A stretch of 64,000 bases of DNA from Candidula unifasciata. Its lineage: Eukaryota > Mollusca > Gastropoda > Stylommatophora > Geomitridae. Below the pieces are notes generated by a model, which was not told where the DNA came from, did not search any database, and saw nothing but the letters and a program-made list of their open reading frames with translations. Below are positions 41,571-52,149 of the stretch, in pieces. A program made the translations under genes and the position numbers. Within the stretch, counting starts at the first letter, position 1, and each line of letters opens with the position of its first letter. Location of the stretch: assembly GCA_905116865.2 (NCBI GenBank), contig CAJHNH020000491.1, forward strand, positions 372,001-436,000. Direction: 5' to 3'.

Positions 41571-41714
41571 CTACTGCTGTTTATTCTGGAGCCTGGATAT
41601 TAAACATCTGTGACACTTTTAATTTCTTCATAATCAAATGTTATTTTTGGGTGACAGGCCGTTCTTAACAGAAAAATAAAAATACTGCCACATAAATTTG
41701 AGGTCTTAAATTTG

Positions 41715-41860
41715 ATTCTATATTACCCAATCTAGAATGGGTACTAGGAAATGTCCGGTGAATTGAAGGGAGCTGGCAAATTCACTACTTGTTGGTCTAT
41801 AAAAATATGGGTATAGTATTATATGTCCATTGCTGTGAACAAGGTTCTTTATTTTCGAAA
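41715..41860 (+). mobile_element. Degenerate SINE-1 body
   Basis: AGAATGGGTACTAGGAAATG, TTGGTCTATAAAAATATGGG. Confidence 0.5.
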
Positions 41861-41960
41861 AAACCTGCGCAGTTGTTTTATAAATACTTAACATACAGAT
41901 ACCTAACTTTATTGTTTCACATTGAGAAGGCAGCAAGAAATGTATTATCTTCAGCAATTA

Positions 41961-42246
41961 TCTTCTTCTTCTTCGCGTTCACCAGCTGTATACTCTGGCG
42001 GAAAGTTCTGGTTGCTCGTCCATCACTGAACTGCAGTCCTGTTACAAAACCTGAGTGTTGCATGTGCATCAGTTTTACAGATCTTATTCTTTTGAATACA
42101 GACTGTTGGTTCCTTGCCTCTCCGGCAGATGTACTCCGACTTCAAAGGAAGCTCCCCAATTAGTCGACTCTTACGACATGCTTTTGGGGAGGCAGTGGGT
42201 CTATTCTTGTTTTCCTCACAATGGGGCCCCGGAACCAACACGGGGG
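41961..42246 (-). mobile_element. R1 repeat, copy 9, full length
   Basis: CTTCTTCTTCTTCGCGTTCA, TGCAGTCCTGTTACAAAACC, CCTTGCCTCTCCGGCAGATG, AATTAGTCGACTCTTACGAC, ACAATGGGGCCCCGGAACC. One of the least eroded copies. Confidence 0.88.
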
Positions 42247-42521
42247 TTCAGCAATTATTACAATTAACCTGCCTGTCAGCATCTTCTTTGTGATTTAATA
42301 TGCAACAGAGTTCGTGCTTTGTGCGATGCTCTTGGCAGGCAGCTGGCCGCTCTGCAGTAAGAGGGACCAAGCCATAGTTGATAAAACCCGGTGCAATGAA
42401 GTAGATCCTCTAGACTTTAACCTTATTTCTTTTTTTTTAATACAACAGTTAGTATAGATATAATGCATACTACATTTTAACATAAACAGACATATTAAAT
42501 ACAATGGGGCCGGGAACTTGG

Positions 42522-42587
42522 CTACTTCCAGTCTGAGATGAATTTATAATTTTTCTTTTCTAAGTCTTTTCTTGCTGCTTCAATTTC
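42522..42587 (-). CDS. DPM3: DPM3 terminal coding exon
   Basis: 66 nt including TAG. Acceptor TTTCCTCCACAG. Encodes a charged helix, EIEAARKDLEKKNYKF, then ISDWK and the stop. In vertebrates the equivalent tail is the DPM1-binding coiled coil. Confidence 0.92.
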   Translation of the reverse strand, partial: EIEAARKDLEKKNYKFISDWK

Positions 42588-45500
42588 CTGTGGAGGAAAC
42601 AAATACAATCTCAATTGTAACCAAGCTTCATAATGCCACAACAATGTGAAAAATAACATTTCTTGTGTATCAGTAGATTTATAATCATCATCATGTAGGG
42701 TTCTTTGCAGAATGTCGCTCTCATCACGGTCTGCCCGAAAGAAACTTGGTTTCTCGCCAGCTCTTCTACCTTGTGTACTTTCATATTCCAGAAGTCACTT
42801 ATATCCTGTGCCCATCTTCATGTTGGTCGGCCCCTGCCCCTCCTTCCTAGTACCATGCCTTCTGCTATTACTTTTTCCAATACGCATGGCGCTTGGTTTG
42901 ACCAAAATATTTCAGCTTCTGAGACAGGAAGCTGTTTATTAGCCAATCTTCCTTGATGTTCAGATATTTTGGAATGTCAGTATTTCTCCTCTTCTTTGTC
43001 TATGATTTTGTGAGAATCTTTCTATAGCATTTCAGCTGAAAAGCACATATTTTCTTTCTCACATCTGTATGTTGCTACAGGGAAGATGTAAGCTCTCAAA
43101 ATTTTAATTTCAATTTGCTTGCTGGTGCTTAACCATAGACTTTTAATGCTGTTTATAATACAATATAAAATTTACAACAACAAAAAAAGGGAGGGGGGGG
43201 GGGGTGGTACTTGAGTGCACAATTAAAACTCATGATGGTAATGAATTGAACTCCTTTGGTACCAAACAATTCATAATGTGCTTTTCTTGTGTGGGTTCCG
43301 GGTCCCAAATGTGGAAATAACAAGAACAGACCTACTGCCTACCCAAAAACATGTCGTAAGAGTAGAAAAATTGGGAAGCTTCCTTTGAAGTCGGAGTGCA
43401 TCTGCCTGAGAGGCAAGGAACCAACAGTCTGCATTCAAGTGAATCAAATCTGTAAAACTGATGCACACACAACACTGAGGTTCTGGAGCAGGACTGCAGT
43501 TCAGAAGTGGTCCAACAACCAGAACCTTCCGCCAGTGTACAGCTGGTGAACGCAAAGAAGAAGATGATGTGCTTGCTGGTAACTTCATACATGATATTTT
43601 TTTTAAAGTAACTAAAGGATCCGCTTCTTGCCTTTGGCACACTGGGCATACAGTGCTAGATCTGTATTTTTATTGACTAATCAGCATTCAGTGGATGATG
43701 TGATCGTCATCATCCTGACCGCCTTTACTTCTCAGGATTTTACATGGTACCCAATTTATGCTGGTTCGACCTGGGAGCCAAGGTCGATTTTAAAAAAAAA
43801 TCCATCTCAGTAGGGACTTGAACCTTCCCGCCAGCCATACATGACTTGATTTGATAAATACTCATGTTCACTACTTCTTCCACCAAACCACTCTACCCTA
43901 AATGTGTTTAAACAATTTCCAATACTGGTGCTGTCTGGACTTGTTTACACCTAACATTGATTAATTTCAAGTAACAGTCACATGGATAGATACCAAACCT
44001 CCTGCACTTTGAACTATCCACTAAACTCCACTACACAGAGATCAGATGTCATACCTCCTGCACTACAAACAGACCAGTGTACAGTGATTAGATACCACAC
44101 ATCTGCAATTTGAACAACTCAGTATACAATAATCAGATACCATACATCTGCAGTTTTATCAGCCTATTGTACAATGACCAAATACCACACATCTGCATTT
44201 TGAACAGCTCACTGTATAATGACCAGATACCACACATCTGCATTTTGAAGAGCCCACTGTACAATGATCAGATACCATACATCTGCATTTTGAACAGCCC
44301 ACTGTACAATGACCAGATACCACACATCAGCATTTTGAACAGCCCACTGTACAATGACCAGATACCATACATCAGCATTTTGAACAGCCCACTGTACAAT
44401 GACCAGATACCATACATCAGCATTTTGAACAGACCACTGTACAATGATCAGATACCATACATCAGCATTTTGAACAGCCCACTGTACAATGATCAGATAC
44501 CGTACATCTGCATTTTGAACAGCCCACTGTAACATAAGCATTTGAAACAGCCCACTGTACAATCATCAAATACCATTCACATGCATTTTGAACAGCCCAC
44601 TGTAACATATGTATTTTGAACAGCCCACTGTAACTTAAGCATTTTGAACAGCCCACTGTACAATGATCAAATACCATTCACATGCATTTTAAACAGCCCA
44701 TTGTAACATATGCATTTTGAACAGCCCACTGTACCATTATCAAATACCTTACACATGCATTTTGAACAACCTAGTATACAATGATCAAATACCATACATC
44801 TGCATTTTGAATAGTCCAGTATGGTATCTGATCATTAGATTGTGGATTGTTTAAAACAATTCAGGAGGTATGGTATCTTATTGTTGAACAATGGACAGTT
44901 TATCATGCAGGAAGTACTATATCTGATCATTGTATAGTGAGCAGTTCAAAGTGCAGGAGGTATGGTATCTGATCATTGGAGACAGGATTGTTAGCAGAAT
45001 CCCCTGTTCTCAAATTAATGCGTGACTACTATTCTGGCTTTATTTTACAATGTGGGACCGTAGATCATACCCCTGTATGTAGAGCAATGCCAGAATATAC
45101 TTGTCTCCACCCTGAATAAATTGTAATTACCTGTTTTAATTCAATGGATGCTTCCTCACAGTTATTGAATGTTGCAACTCTGTACCCAATAACAGCTAAG
45201 GAATAGCACTGAAACACATTTGACACACAATTAAATTATGCGACGTCAAAAAAGTGCGTAAATGTCCACATGTACCAATTTGCATATAGCACACCTACAA
45301 TACAACTGTCAAGATACAATGGTCAACACGACTGTCAAGATACAATGGTGACAACTTGGATACACTGACTGTGAGACCTTCTTCTTCTTTGTTCACCAGC
45401 TTTAATTTCCTGTGGGAAGTCCTGGATGTTCGTCCATTTAGACTTTGTGACACAGCCTGAGTTCTGCGTGTACATCTGTTTTACTGGCTTATTTGTGTGC

Positions 45501-48500
45501 AGTTGGTTATTACTTGCCGATAGGGCAGATGCACTCCGACTGTGACGGAAGTCCCCCAGTGAGTCGACTCCTACGGGTCTATTCTTGTTTTTCCCCACAA
45601 TGGGGTCCTGGAACCCACATGGGGCAACTGTGAGATCAAACAGGCAGCTTTACAAGAAAATGTGCAATAGGAATAACCATCACAGACAACCTTTAACAAA
45701 TACTAATGATAACTAAGCATTTATGTTGAGGTTAAAGTCGAGAGGATCAACTTCATTACACTGGGTTTCATCCCAAACAGCTCTGTCTCTCTCAGCAGAA
45801 CGGCTAGTCATCTGCCAATAGTGTCGCACAAAGCACATTCATTCTGAGTATGCAGTATCTATTTTTTAAAGCGGGATAAACCCCAGGCTAATATTAATCA
45901 AAACAGAAGAATCTTGCCACAGCTGTGGATTGAACCAGGTTACTGTATACAAATGCTTTGCAAGCGGTGTTGTGGTTTACAGCATGATTACAATATTAGA
46001 TGGGAGTCGCCGTGGCGGAGCAGCTAGACGCTCGCCGTGGGTCAGAAGATCGTGGGTTGGCTCCCAGGTGAAGCTGGACTTTTTTCAAAAATAACCTTGG
46101 CTCCCACATCAACCCAGCCTTGAGTGGGTACCGGGTGCAGTCCCGGGAAGTAAAGGCAGCCGGCGTGATGCTGACCACATATATGCCTAAAGGCGTTAAA
46201 AAGTTTCCTTTACTTTTTTTACTGACAATATTAGACACAGCTTACAACATACTAGTTAGGGAGCAGTGGGTCTGTCCCCCCCCCCCCCCCCCAGAGGTCC
46301 TGAACCAAGACAGGGATCTATGTTAGTATACAAGCTAACCATTACAACTGCTACTCTAAGGTCAGATTTGCAACATTCTCACCCATTAATGAACTGATGA
46401 AATACACAGCTGGCAAAGTACACACAATTCAGTTATTGTGATGCTTACTTTTCTTTTAAATATTACTATTTAAAATAACATCATACTTACAGCAAATGAT
46501 ATCAGTAGATAAAGGGGTAACTGAAACAAAGTAATATTTTTTTTTTTTAAACAGACAATAGAAACATTTCATTCACAGTTCTTGGTCATTTTATAATTAA
46601 AAAAAAATCACATTGGTTTTCTATTTTGTTTGTTTGTTTAAAAGCCTCTCTTTTGTGGCCTCCTATGTTCGTTTGTATTCACCGGCTGTAAAGTGCGGCG
46701 GTTGTTTGTCCCCTTTTGAACTTTGACTTTGTTCCAGGACCTAAATTTTGTGTTTGCATCCATGTTACATATCTAAGCAAATGGAAGATCATGCAAAAAC
46801 TGGAGTGACAGCATCAAAAACATCTTCTAAGAAAAGATTTACTTACACCGTGTATTTTTTTGGGAGTTCACAGGAGATTTTTACCCCCTCCCTTTTTTTT
46901 CACCCTGCAATAATGGGAGGAGGAGGAAGAGGAGAAGAAGGTAAATGTCATAAGCAATAGTAGATACTGGCCACATGTCATAAATGCTCAGAAATTTCAG
47001 CAATACATACTGGCCTTTGTTCCTATAAAATTAGAGAGAAAAAGGGAAGGGTGAAGCAGAGGGTTGTGACCTGGAGGTTATAAAGTCTTGTCTGCTTTTG
47101 GCTCATGTACATGTGGTCTAATTAACAGAGAGAACTTTGGGATTTTTTAAAGAAAATTGTGACAGAACCCTCTTTGCACATGAGATAGCGAACAGGTGTC
47201 TAGTCTTCTCAGAAGGTCAAAACCTTGGAAGACCCCTGTGTATTCCTTATCTCTTAATTCACTGCAATTTGTTTCATTCTATTAGTTCTTCGCTGCAATT
47301 TGTTTCATTCTCTTAGTTCTTCACTGCAATTTGTTTCGTTCTCCTAGTTCTTCACTGCAACTTGTTTAATTCTCTTACTTCTTCACTGCAATTTGTTTTA
47401 TTCTCTTAGTTTTTCACTGAAGTTCGTTTCATTTTCTTAGTTCTTTACTGCAACTAGTTTCATTCTCTTAGTTATTCACTGCAATTTGTTTCAATCTCTT
47501 TGTTCTTCAATGCTGTTTATTTCATTCTCTCCCTAAGCTCCAATTTGTGATTATGTCATTCAATTTTTTTTTTCTGTTCTTAGCAAGTACTGATTGGCCA
47601 CCTCAGAACGAGCGACCTATATTCTTTGGTCATGTCATGAGAAGAAGACAAAAACTACAGTACATCATGATGGTGGAAATTTTGGAGGGGAAACGAGGCA
47701 GAGGGAGACCAAGAGAGAAGGTGTTGGATTTCCATATGCTGCCAACATGATGGCATGGAAGACCATCTATGTCAGAAGTGACTGAAAGTACAAGAGACAG
47801 AACGTTGTTGACAGACACAGCATGAGCTTTAAAAATAAAATACCAGAAAATGTTATGGCCCTCAGTTTATGAGGCTCTGAATCAGAGCCATATGGCGTGA
47901 AAACATTTAGCCTCATTTTAGAGTTTACTCTACAAGTATCATGACGTTTCATGCAAACAAATTTATTTTTCTATTAAAAATGTTTGCAAAATCAAACTAC
48001 TCCACATTACTTTTAAAAAAACACATGACGCTAATGAGGTAGCCAGATTTTTGCTAAGTATCCTCTGACCCTATCTCCTCGTGGTGTATGCCCGAAAACT
48101 GAAGCCGCAAGGTTTCAGGCTAACGGGGGCAATGCTTGCCTGGAAGGAGACGGGCACCACCCAGGTAGGATTTTGTCCTGCCCTGCCACACGACAGGCCT
48201 AGCAAGCCGGCAGTAGTGTATTGGACTGCTACCACTCAAAAAACATTGAATGATTATAGGGCGGACATGGGACCAGCAACGTTAAAGCAATCCATCACTC
48301 AAGCCACCCAAAAATCCCAAGACAAATACAGAAAACCACAACACTGGGCCAGTAACAGTGAGGCGACAAAAGAAAAAGAGAAGAAGAGAGATCCTCTGAC
48401 CTCACATGAAAATAACACAACATGATGTTTGTGATATACAAAAGTTAACCAATGAAATAACATGTGTTCTCGGTGCAGAAAAATAGTGAATGCACATTAA

Positions 48501-48660
48501 CTGTTTCATCATTATAACTATAACAGGAATAATTACTTACAACCACAATAATTTCATGATATTCCTTGCGAAGATTCACACTGAAATAACCAACAACATA
48601 AGCCAACCACACTGTCATAAATGAGCACACACCAGCCAGCCACTGAAACAATTTTGGAAC
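42522..48660 (-). CDS. DPM3: DPM3, dolichol-phosphate mannosyltransferase subunit 3 (start exon missing)
   Basis: DPM3 is a small ER membrane protein that tethers catalytic DPM1 to the complex making Dol-P-Man, the mannosyl donor for N-glycans, GPI anchors and O-/C-mannosylation. Four exons, all in phase 0, join to 97 residues plus a stop. The peptide has VPKLFQWLAG (human-like KL.QWL.G), a first membrane segment (FMTVWLAYVVGYF), LPLYLLISFACYSLAVIGYR (second membrane segment), VATFNNCEEA (the DPM3 signature; VATF.DCE.A in vertebrates) and a coiled-coil-like C-terminus EIEAARKDLEKKNYKF ending at TAG 42524-42522. Length is close to the about 92 residues of human DPM3. Introns are 2020, 1282 and 2543 bp. 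The residue before VPKL comes from another exon, so the ATG is upstream (above 48660) and was not found. Confidence 0.95.
42690..43160 (-). mobile_element. RTE-type LINE C-terminus fragment
   Basis: Antisense of the 33350-33700 region (CCATCTTCATGTTGGTCGGC = the GRP..RW block; CAAAATATTTCAGCTTCTGA = LKYFG block). Lies just 5' of the DPM3 terminal exon. Confidence 0.75.
43293..43565 (+). mobile_element. R1 repeat, copy 10
   Basis: GGTTCCGGGTCCCAAATGTG, GAGTGCATCTGCCTGAGAGG, AACTGATGCACACACAACAC, CAGCTGGTGAACGCAAAGAA. Confidence 0.87.
43612..43830 (-). mobile_element. SINE-1
   Basis: TGGATGATGTGATCGTCATC, GCTGGTTCGACCTGGGAGCC, TAGGGACTTGAACCTT (box B complement). Confidence 0.75.
43985..44985. 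repeat. 45-bp minisatellite with inverted right end
   Basis: Unit GATCAGATACCATACATCTG plus CATTTTGAACAGCCCACTGT and ACAAT, about 18 units to about 44815. Then 44815-44985 carries the same repeat in reverse orientation (GGTATCTGATCATTGTATAG, GCAGTTCAAAGTGCAGGAGG), so the ends can pair. Lies in the last DPM3 intron. The 15-codon period gives an open frame that is not a gene. Confidence 0.93.
45131..45208 (-). CDS. DPM3: DPM3 coding exon (family signature)
   Basis: 26 codons. Acceptor ATGTGTTTCAG; donor CAG/GTAATT. Encodes CYSLAVIGYRVATFNNCEEA, the most conserved DPM3 block. Confidence 0.95.
45378..45625 (-). mobile_element. R1 repeat, copy 11
   Basis: CTTCTTCTTTGTTCACCAGC ... GGGCAGATGCACTCCGACT ... 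TTTTTCCCCACAATGGGG. Confidence 0.8.
45640..46000. other. DPM3 intron, unclassified
   Basis: Low-copy. A tRNA-like antisense trace (GATTGAACCAGGTTAC) near 45930 suggests an eroded SINE. Confidence 0.35.
46006..46226 (+). mobile_element. SINE-1
   Basis: GTCGCCGTGGCGGAGCAGCT, ATCGTGGGTTGGCTCCCAGG, CAGTCCCGGGAAGTAAAGGC, short 3' part. Confidence 0.82.
46491..46520 (-). CDS. DPM3: DPM3 coding exon (30 nt)
   Basis: Ten codons, LPLYLLISFA. Acceptor TTTGTTTCAG; donor GCT/GTAAGT. Matches the LP.YLL.S.G stretch that opens the second helix. Confidence 0.93.
46662..46780 (-). mobile_element. R1 repeat, copy 12 (tail-proximal part)
   Basis: GTATTCACCGGCTGTAAAGT ... CTTTGTTCCAGGACCTAAAT. Confidence 0.6.
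46800..47250. other. DPM3 intron 1, unclassified
   Basis: No feature recognised; GGAGGAGGAAGAGGAGAAGA purine tract at about 46917-46940. Confidence 0.35.
47256..47535. repeat. 31-bp minisatellite, about 9 units
   Basis: Unit TTCTTCACTGCAATTTGTTT plus CATTCTCTTAG with point changes. Confidence 0.9.
47590..47790 (+). mobile_element. LINE C-terminus fragment (L-A-like)
   Basis: FFGHVMRRRQKLQYIMMVEI, GKRGRGRPREKVLDF, then MAWKTIYVRSD after a frameshift. Confidence 0.65.
47800..48440. other. DPM3 intron 1; unrecognised open stretch 48081-48425
   Basis: The + frame at 48081-48425 (114 codons, starting MVYARKLKPQGFRLTGAMLA) is polar and Lys/Thr-rich near its end. It resembles the leader of a retroelement more than a host exon but I cannot name it. 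Confidence 0.2.
48541..48660 (-). CDS. DPM3: DPM3 coding exon (N-terminal, first transmembrane helix)
   Basis: 120 nt, 40 codons. Acceptor CATTTTGCAG; donor GTT/GTAAGT. Contains KLFQWLAG and a hydrophobic helix. No in-frame ATG is at its 5' end, so translation must start in an upstream exon. Confidence 0.93.
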
Positions 48661-48778
48661 CTGCAAAATGAAAACCCAACATTTTAAATCGCGTATTTTA
48701 ATGTAAATGTCAAAACAAACAAAAAACAGTCTTGATCATCATCAATTTCCACTTCTGCCAATAAGCGATGTGGGTGGC

Positions 48779-48807
48779 TGGGGGGGGGGGGGGGGGGGGG
48801 GGGGGGG
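48779..48807. repeat. Poly-G tract, about 29 bp
   Basis: Homopolymer G; length may be an assembly artefact. Confidence 0.95.
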
Positions 48808-48904
48808 AAACAGTTTGCTACTCACTGTTTGACGGGCAGCAATGGTTACTGTCATTCTGTGTGGATGTACAAGCTTTCAATGACATCAATCCATATTTCC
48901 TAGG

Positions 48905-49771
48905 GTGACCTCCTAATTTCACATCATATCTTTATATGTGAAGCGCCTGCACTGGAAGATGTTCTGGTTACATTCTTACTACTGTGACCTCCTAATTTCA
49001 CATCATATCTTTATATGTGAAGCGCCTGCACTGGAAGATGTTCTGGTTACATTCTTATTACTGTGACCTCCTAATTTCACATCATATCTTTATATGTGAA
49101 GTGCCTGCACTGGTAGATGTTCTGGTTACATTCTTACTACTGTGACCTCCTAATTTCACATCATATCTTTATATGTGAAGCGCCTGCACTGGTAGATGTT
49201 CTGGTTACATTCTTATTACTGTGACCTCCTAATTTCACATCATATCTTTATATGTGAAGTGCCTGCACTGGAAGATGTTCTGGTTACATTCTTATTACTG
49301 TGACCTCCTAATTTCACATAATATCTTTATATGTGAAGCGCCTGCACTGGAAGATGTTCTGGTTACATTCTTATTACTGTGACCTCCTAATTTCACATCA
49401 TATCTTTATATGTGAAGTGCCTGCACTGGTAGATGTTCTGGTTACATTCTTATTACTGTGACCTCCTAATTTCACATCATATCTTTATATGTGAAGTGCC
49501 TGCACTGGAAGATGTTCTGGTTACATTCTTACTACTGTGACCTCCTAATTTCACATCATATCTTTATATGTGAAGTGCCTGCACTGGAAGATGTTCTGGT
49601 TACATTCTTACTACTGTGACCTCCTAATTTCACATCATATCTTTATATGTGAAGTGCCTGCACTGGAAGATGTTCTGGTTACATTCTTATTACTGTGACC
49701 TCCTAATTTCACATCATATCTTTATATGTGAAGTGCCTGCACTGGAAGATGTTCTGGTTACATTCTTATTA
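48905..49771. repeat. 79-bp tandem array, 11 units
   Basis: Unit starts GTGACCTCCTAATTTCACAT and ends GTTACATTCTTACTACT; copies are nearly identical, differing at a few positions (GCGCC/GTGCC, GGAAG/GGTAG, TTACT/TTATT). On the minus strand the unit plus its left flank resembles a LINE C-terminus (see findings). Confidence 0.97.
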
Positions 49772-49799
49772 GATGACCAAGCCATTAATCTTCTGCTTA

Positions 49800-50265
49800 A
49801 AAAAAATAAAAAAATTTAAATAATGGAAGAAAAGAACATAGAGTTAATGAATATGTAAAAATGTGTATTAACTGTCAAAATTATTAACCTCAACTAGAGG
49901 AAAATCTCTAGGGCAAGAGAGAAAAGGTAGATGATGATACAAGTGGGAGGAAAACATAAAGAGAGGAATGGACAGCAGTCTGAGAGCATGTACCACCAAG
50001 ACAATAGACAGAGCATGTTGGAGATCAATGGCAGCAAAACTTCACAGTGGCGAGAGCACCTGACTGATTGATTAACTCCAACATAGTTTGATAAACTGAT
50101 TTAAAGTTAGAATAATTAGTAAAGTTTAACTAGTAAGAAAATTGTGGCATATTCTTAGAAAGTCTAAGACAAATGTTGATGACAGAGTGCTTAACTTAAT
50201 TCCATTTTTGTAAATGTAATTTAATTAATATAATATTTTTGTTTCAAAGATTTGTATTGTATTAG
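49800..50265. other. No gene recognised
   Basis: AT-rich low-copy sequence. Confidence 0.4.
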
Positions 50266-50267
50266 TA

Positions 50268-50510
50268 AAAAGCAAAGGACCCTTTTCCACGCCATTAGGC
50301 GTATAGGGCTAGACCTATATTTTTATAGACCAATCGGCACATGATGGGTGATGTCCCGCCGGCCGCCTTCACTTCCCGGGGTTGCAACCGGTATCCACTC
50401 AAGGCTGGGTCGACCTGGGAGCCAAGGCCAATTTTGAAAAAAGTCCGGCTCCACCAGGGAGCCATCAATCCGCGGCGAGCGTCTAGCTGCTCGGCCACAG
50501 CGACTCCCTT
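50268..50510 (-). mobile_element. SINE-1, near full length
   Basis: CCATTAGGCGTATAGGGCTA, CACTTCCCGGGGTTGC, GCTCGGCCACAGCGACTCCC (complement of box A head). Confidence 0.85.
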
Positions 50511-50779
50511 GTGTTGTATTATTAGAATGCAACTGGTCAATGGAGAGTGAGAATCGACCTTAAGTGTGATGGATGAAGAAGCGATAGTTTTTTTTTAAAT
50601 GGTGAAAATACTTTACTAAAATTAGCATTAATGCCTGAAAGCAAGAAACAGGCTCCTTCATTTTATTATATTCACTTGTAAAAATTATTTTGTTAGTTTC
50701 ATGAATCTTCCTTGACTCCATCTTCCAGATTCATTGAATGAGTCAAGTCTGCTTCTTAATGATTAAGTTGGCAAGACGG

Positions 50780-50893
50780 ACATATAACCAGATTTTGACC
50801 GGTACCATCAGTATTTGAACTCTGCGCTGGCTGCTGAAGATGTGGACAGAGCATGCATGGGAATGCCCCGAATGATGTGATGTCTTTCTTTTG
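50780..50893 (+). mobile_element. RNase-H LINE 3' end (fragment)
   Basis: GGTACCATCAGTATTTGAAC, GCTGCTGAAGATGTGGACAG, AATGATGTGATGTC. Confidence 0.55.
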
Positions 50894-50903
50894 ATGTCTT
50901 TTC

Positions 50904-51328
50904 GGCTATCCTCCGAATAACAGTCCTAAATTATCGAGGCGGAAAATTTACCCCAACAAGGCCTCAGTTTTGTGTTAATTGCGCACTTCCGTCGTCTTAA
51001 ATTGCGCGCTTCTGCCATCACCTAGAGTATCCCCCACGCGACGTAGATTGGGGCTAAACTAGATGGCTGGGACTCATGAGCAGCAGCTACTGCATCTCCT
51101 GCAGCTTCCTTCATATTATTTGCTCGTGAGCCCTAGCCATTTAGTTTAGCCCCAATCCACGCGGCGTTGGGGATACTCTCGGCGGTGGCGGAAGTTGCCG
51201 GAAGTTCGCAATTCGGCGGTGGCATTATAGTCCCCGGAAGTGCGCAACTGACACGTGACTGAGGTCCTGTTACGGTATATTTTCCGCCTCAATAATTTAG
51301 GACCGTTATCGTTATTCGGAGGATAGCT
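50904..51328. mobile_element. Foldback MITE FB1, copy 2, 425 bp
   Basis: Palindromic: GGCTATCCTCCGAATAACAG ... GATGGCTGGGACTCATGAGC ... mirrored ... CGGAGGATAGCT. Flanks GTCTTTTC (50896-50903) and GTCTCTTC (51329-51336) match 7 of 8. Confidence 0.85.
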
Positions 51329-51338
51329 GTCTCTTCTT

Positions 51339-52138
51339 GGCTCTCCTTTGAATCAACCCCCAAAATTGCAGCATGCCACATTCTGGCCATAAAATATCCA
51401 AAAATATGAGAACGACGGTGTTCCCGTATATCTAAAATACGGACTTTCTGCCAAGAAACAAATCGCGGCAAAACTAGGATTACTTGACAATCAATATCAA
51501 CATTTGCACACGGTAGTAGCAGACGATAAATACCGACCATTGACAACAATTTTTAGCGTTTTTGCAGACAATACTAGCAAATGATATTAGCGACCGTTGA
51601 CCAATTTCGAGACATTACAGACGATGAAAGCCGATTAGCAATACTGTGTTCTTCCGATTGGAGGATTTAGCAGTGGTAGATGTCAGACTTGTCGGCATGT
51701 GCCAAACACGATTAAACTCATCGCCGAGCGTATCCCCCGCGCCGCGCGTAGTGGCGCGGATGGGGGGCTAAACTAGGTGTCTGGGACTCAAGAGTACAGT
51801 AATTGGAGAAAGTTGCAGGAGATGCGGTAGCTGCCGCTCATGAGTCCCAGCCATCTAGTTTAGTCTCCATCCAGGGATACGCTCGGTGGTGAGGCACACT
51901 CGCAGAAGCAGGTCGGCAAGTATTAGTAACGTATCGCCAAGACCCTGCCAGAGCATTTGTTTCGTTATCCTGAGCCGGCACATATATTTTTAATAAAACT
52001 GACCCGCATTCGGATATTTTTGGATATTTTATGGCAATAAATTGGCCAATTTAGCTCTCTTTCGAACGCCATCATATTAGAGCCGCCATTTTGGGGGGGG
52101 GGGTTGATTTGATTCAAAGTAGGATTCAAAGGAGAGCC
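51339..52138. mobile_element. FB2, hAT-like non-autonomous element, 800 bp, carrying an FB1 core
   Basis: Perfect 16-bp terminal inverted repeats GGCTCTCCTTTGAATC, longer imperfect arms (CATAAAATATCCAAAAATAT on both sides). Flanks CTCTTCTT (51331-51338) and CTTTTCTT (52139-52146), 7 of 8. Internal 51725-51900 is an FB1-type core palindrome (CTAGxTGxCTGGGACTC). Confidence 0.78.
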
Positions 52139-52149
52139 CTTTTCTTTTT

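Noticed and set aside
44110..44677. 140-codon and 117-codon repeat frames
   Set aside because: 45-bp minisatellite artefact; the locus lies in a DPM3 intron.
52080..52110. CCGCCATTTTG as an AAAATGGCGG start context for a minus-strand gene (possible DPM3 first exon)
   Set aside because: The frame ATG GCG GCT CTA ATA hits TGA at once, and the sequence lies inside the FB2 element arm.
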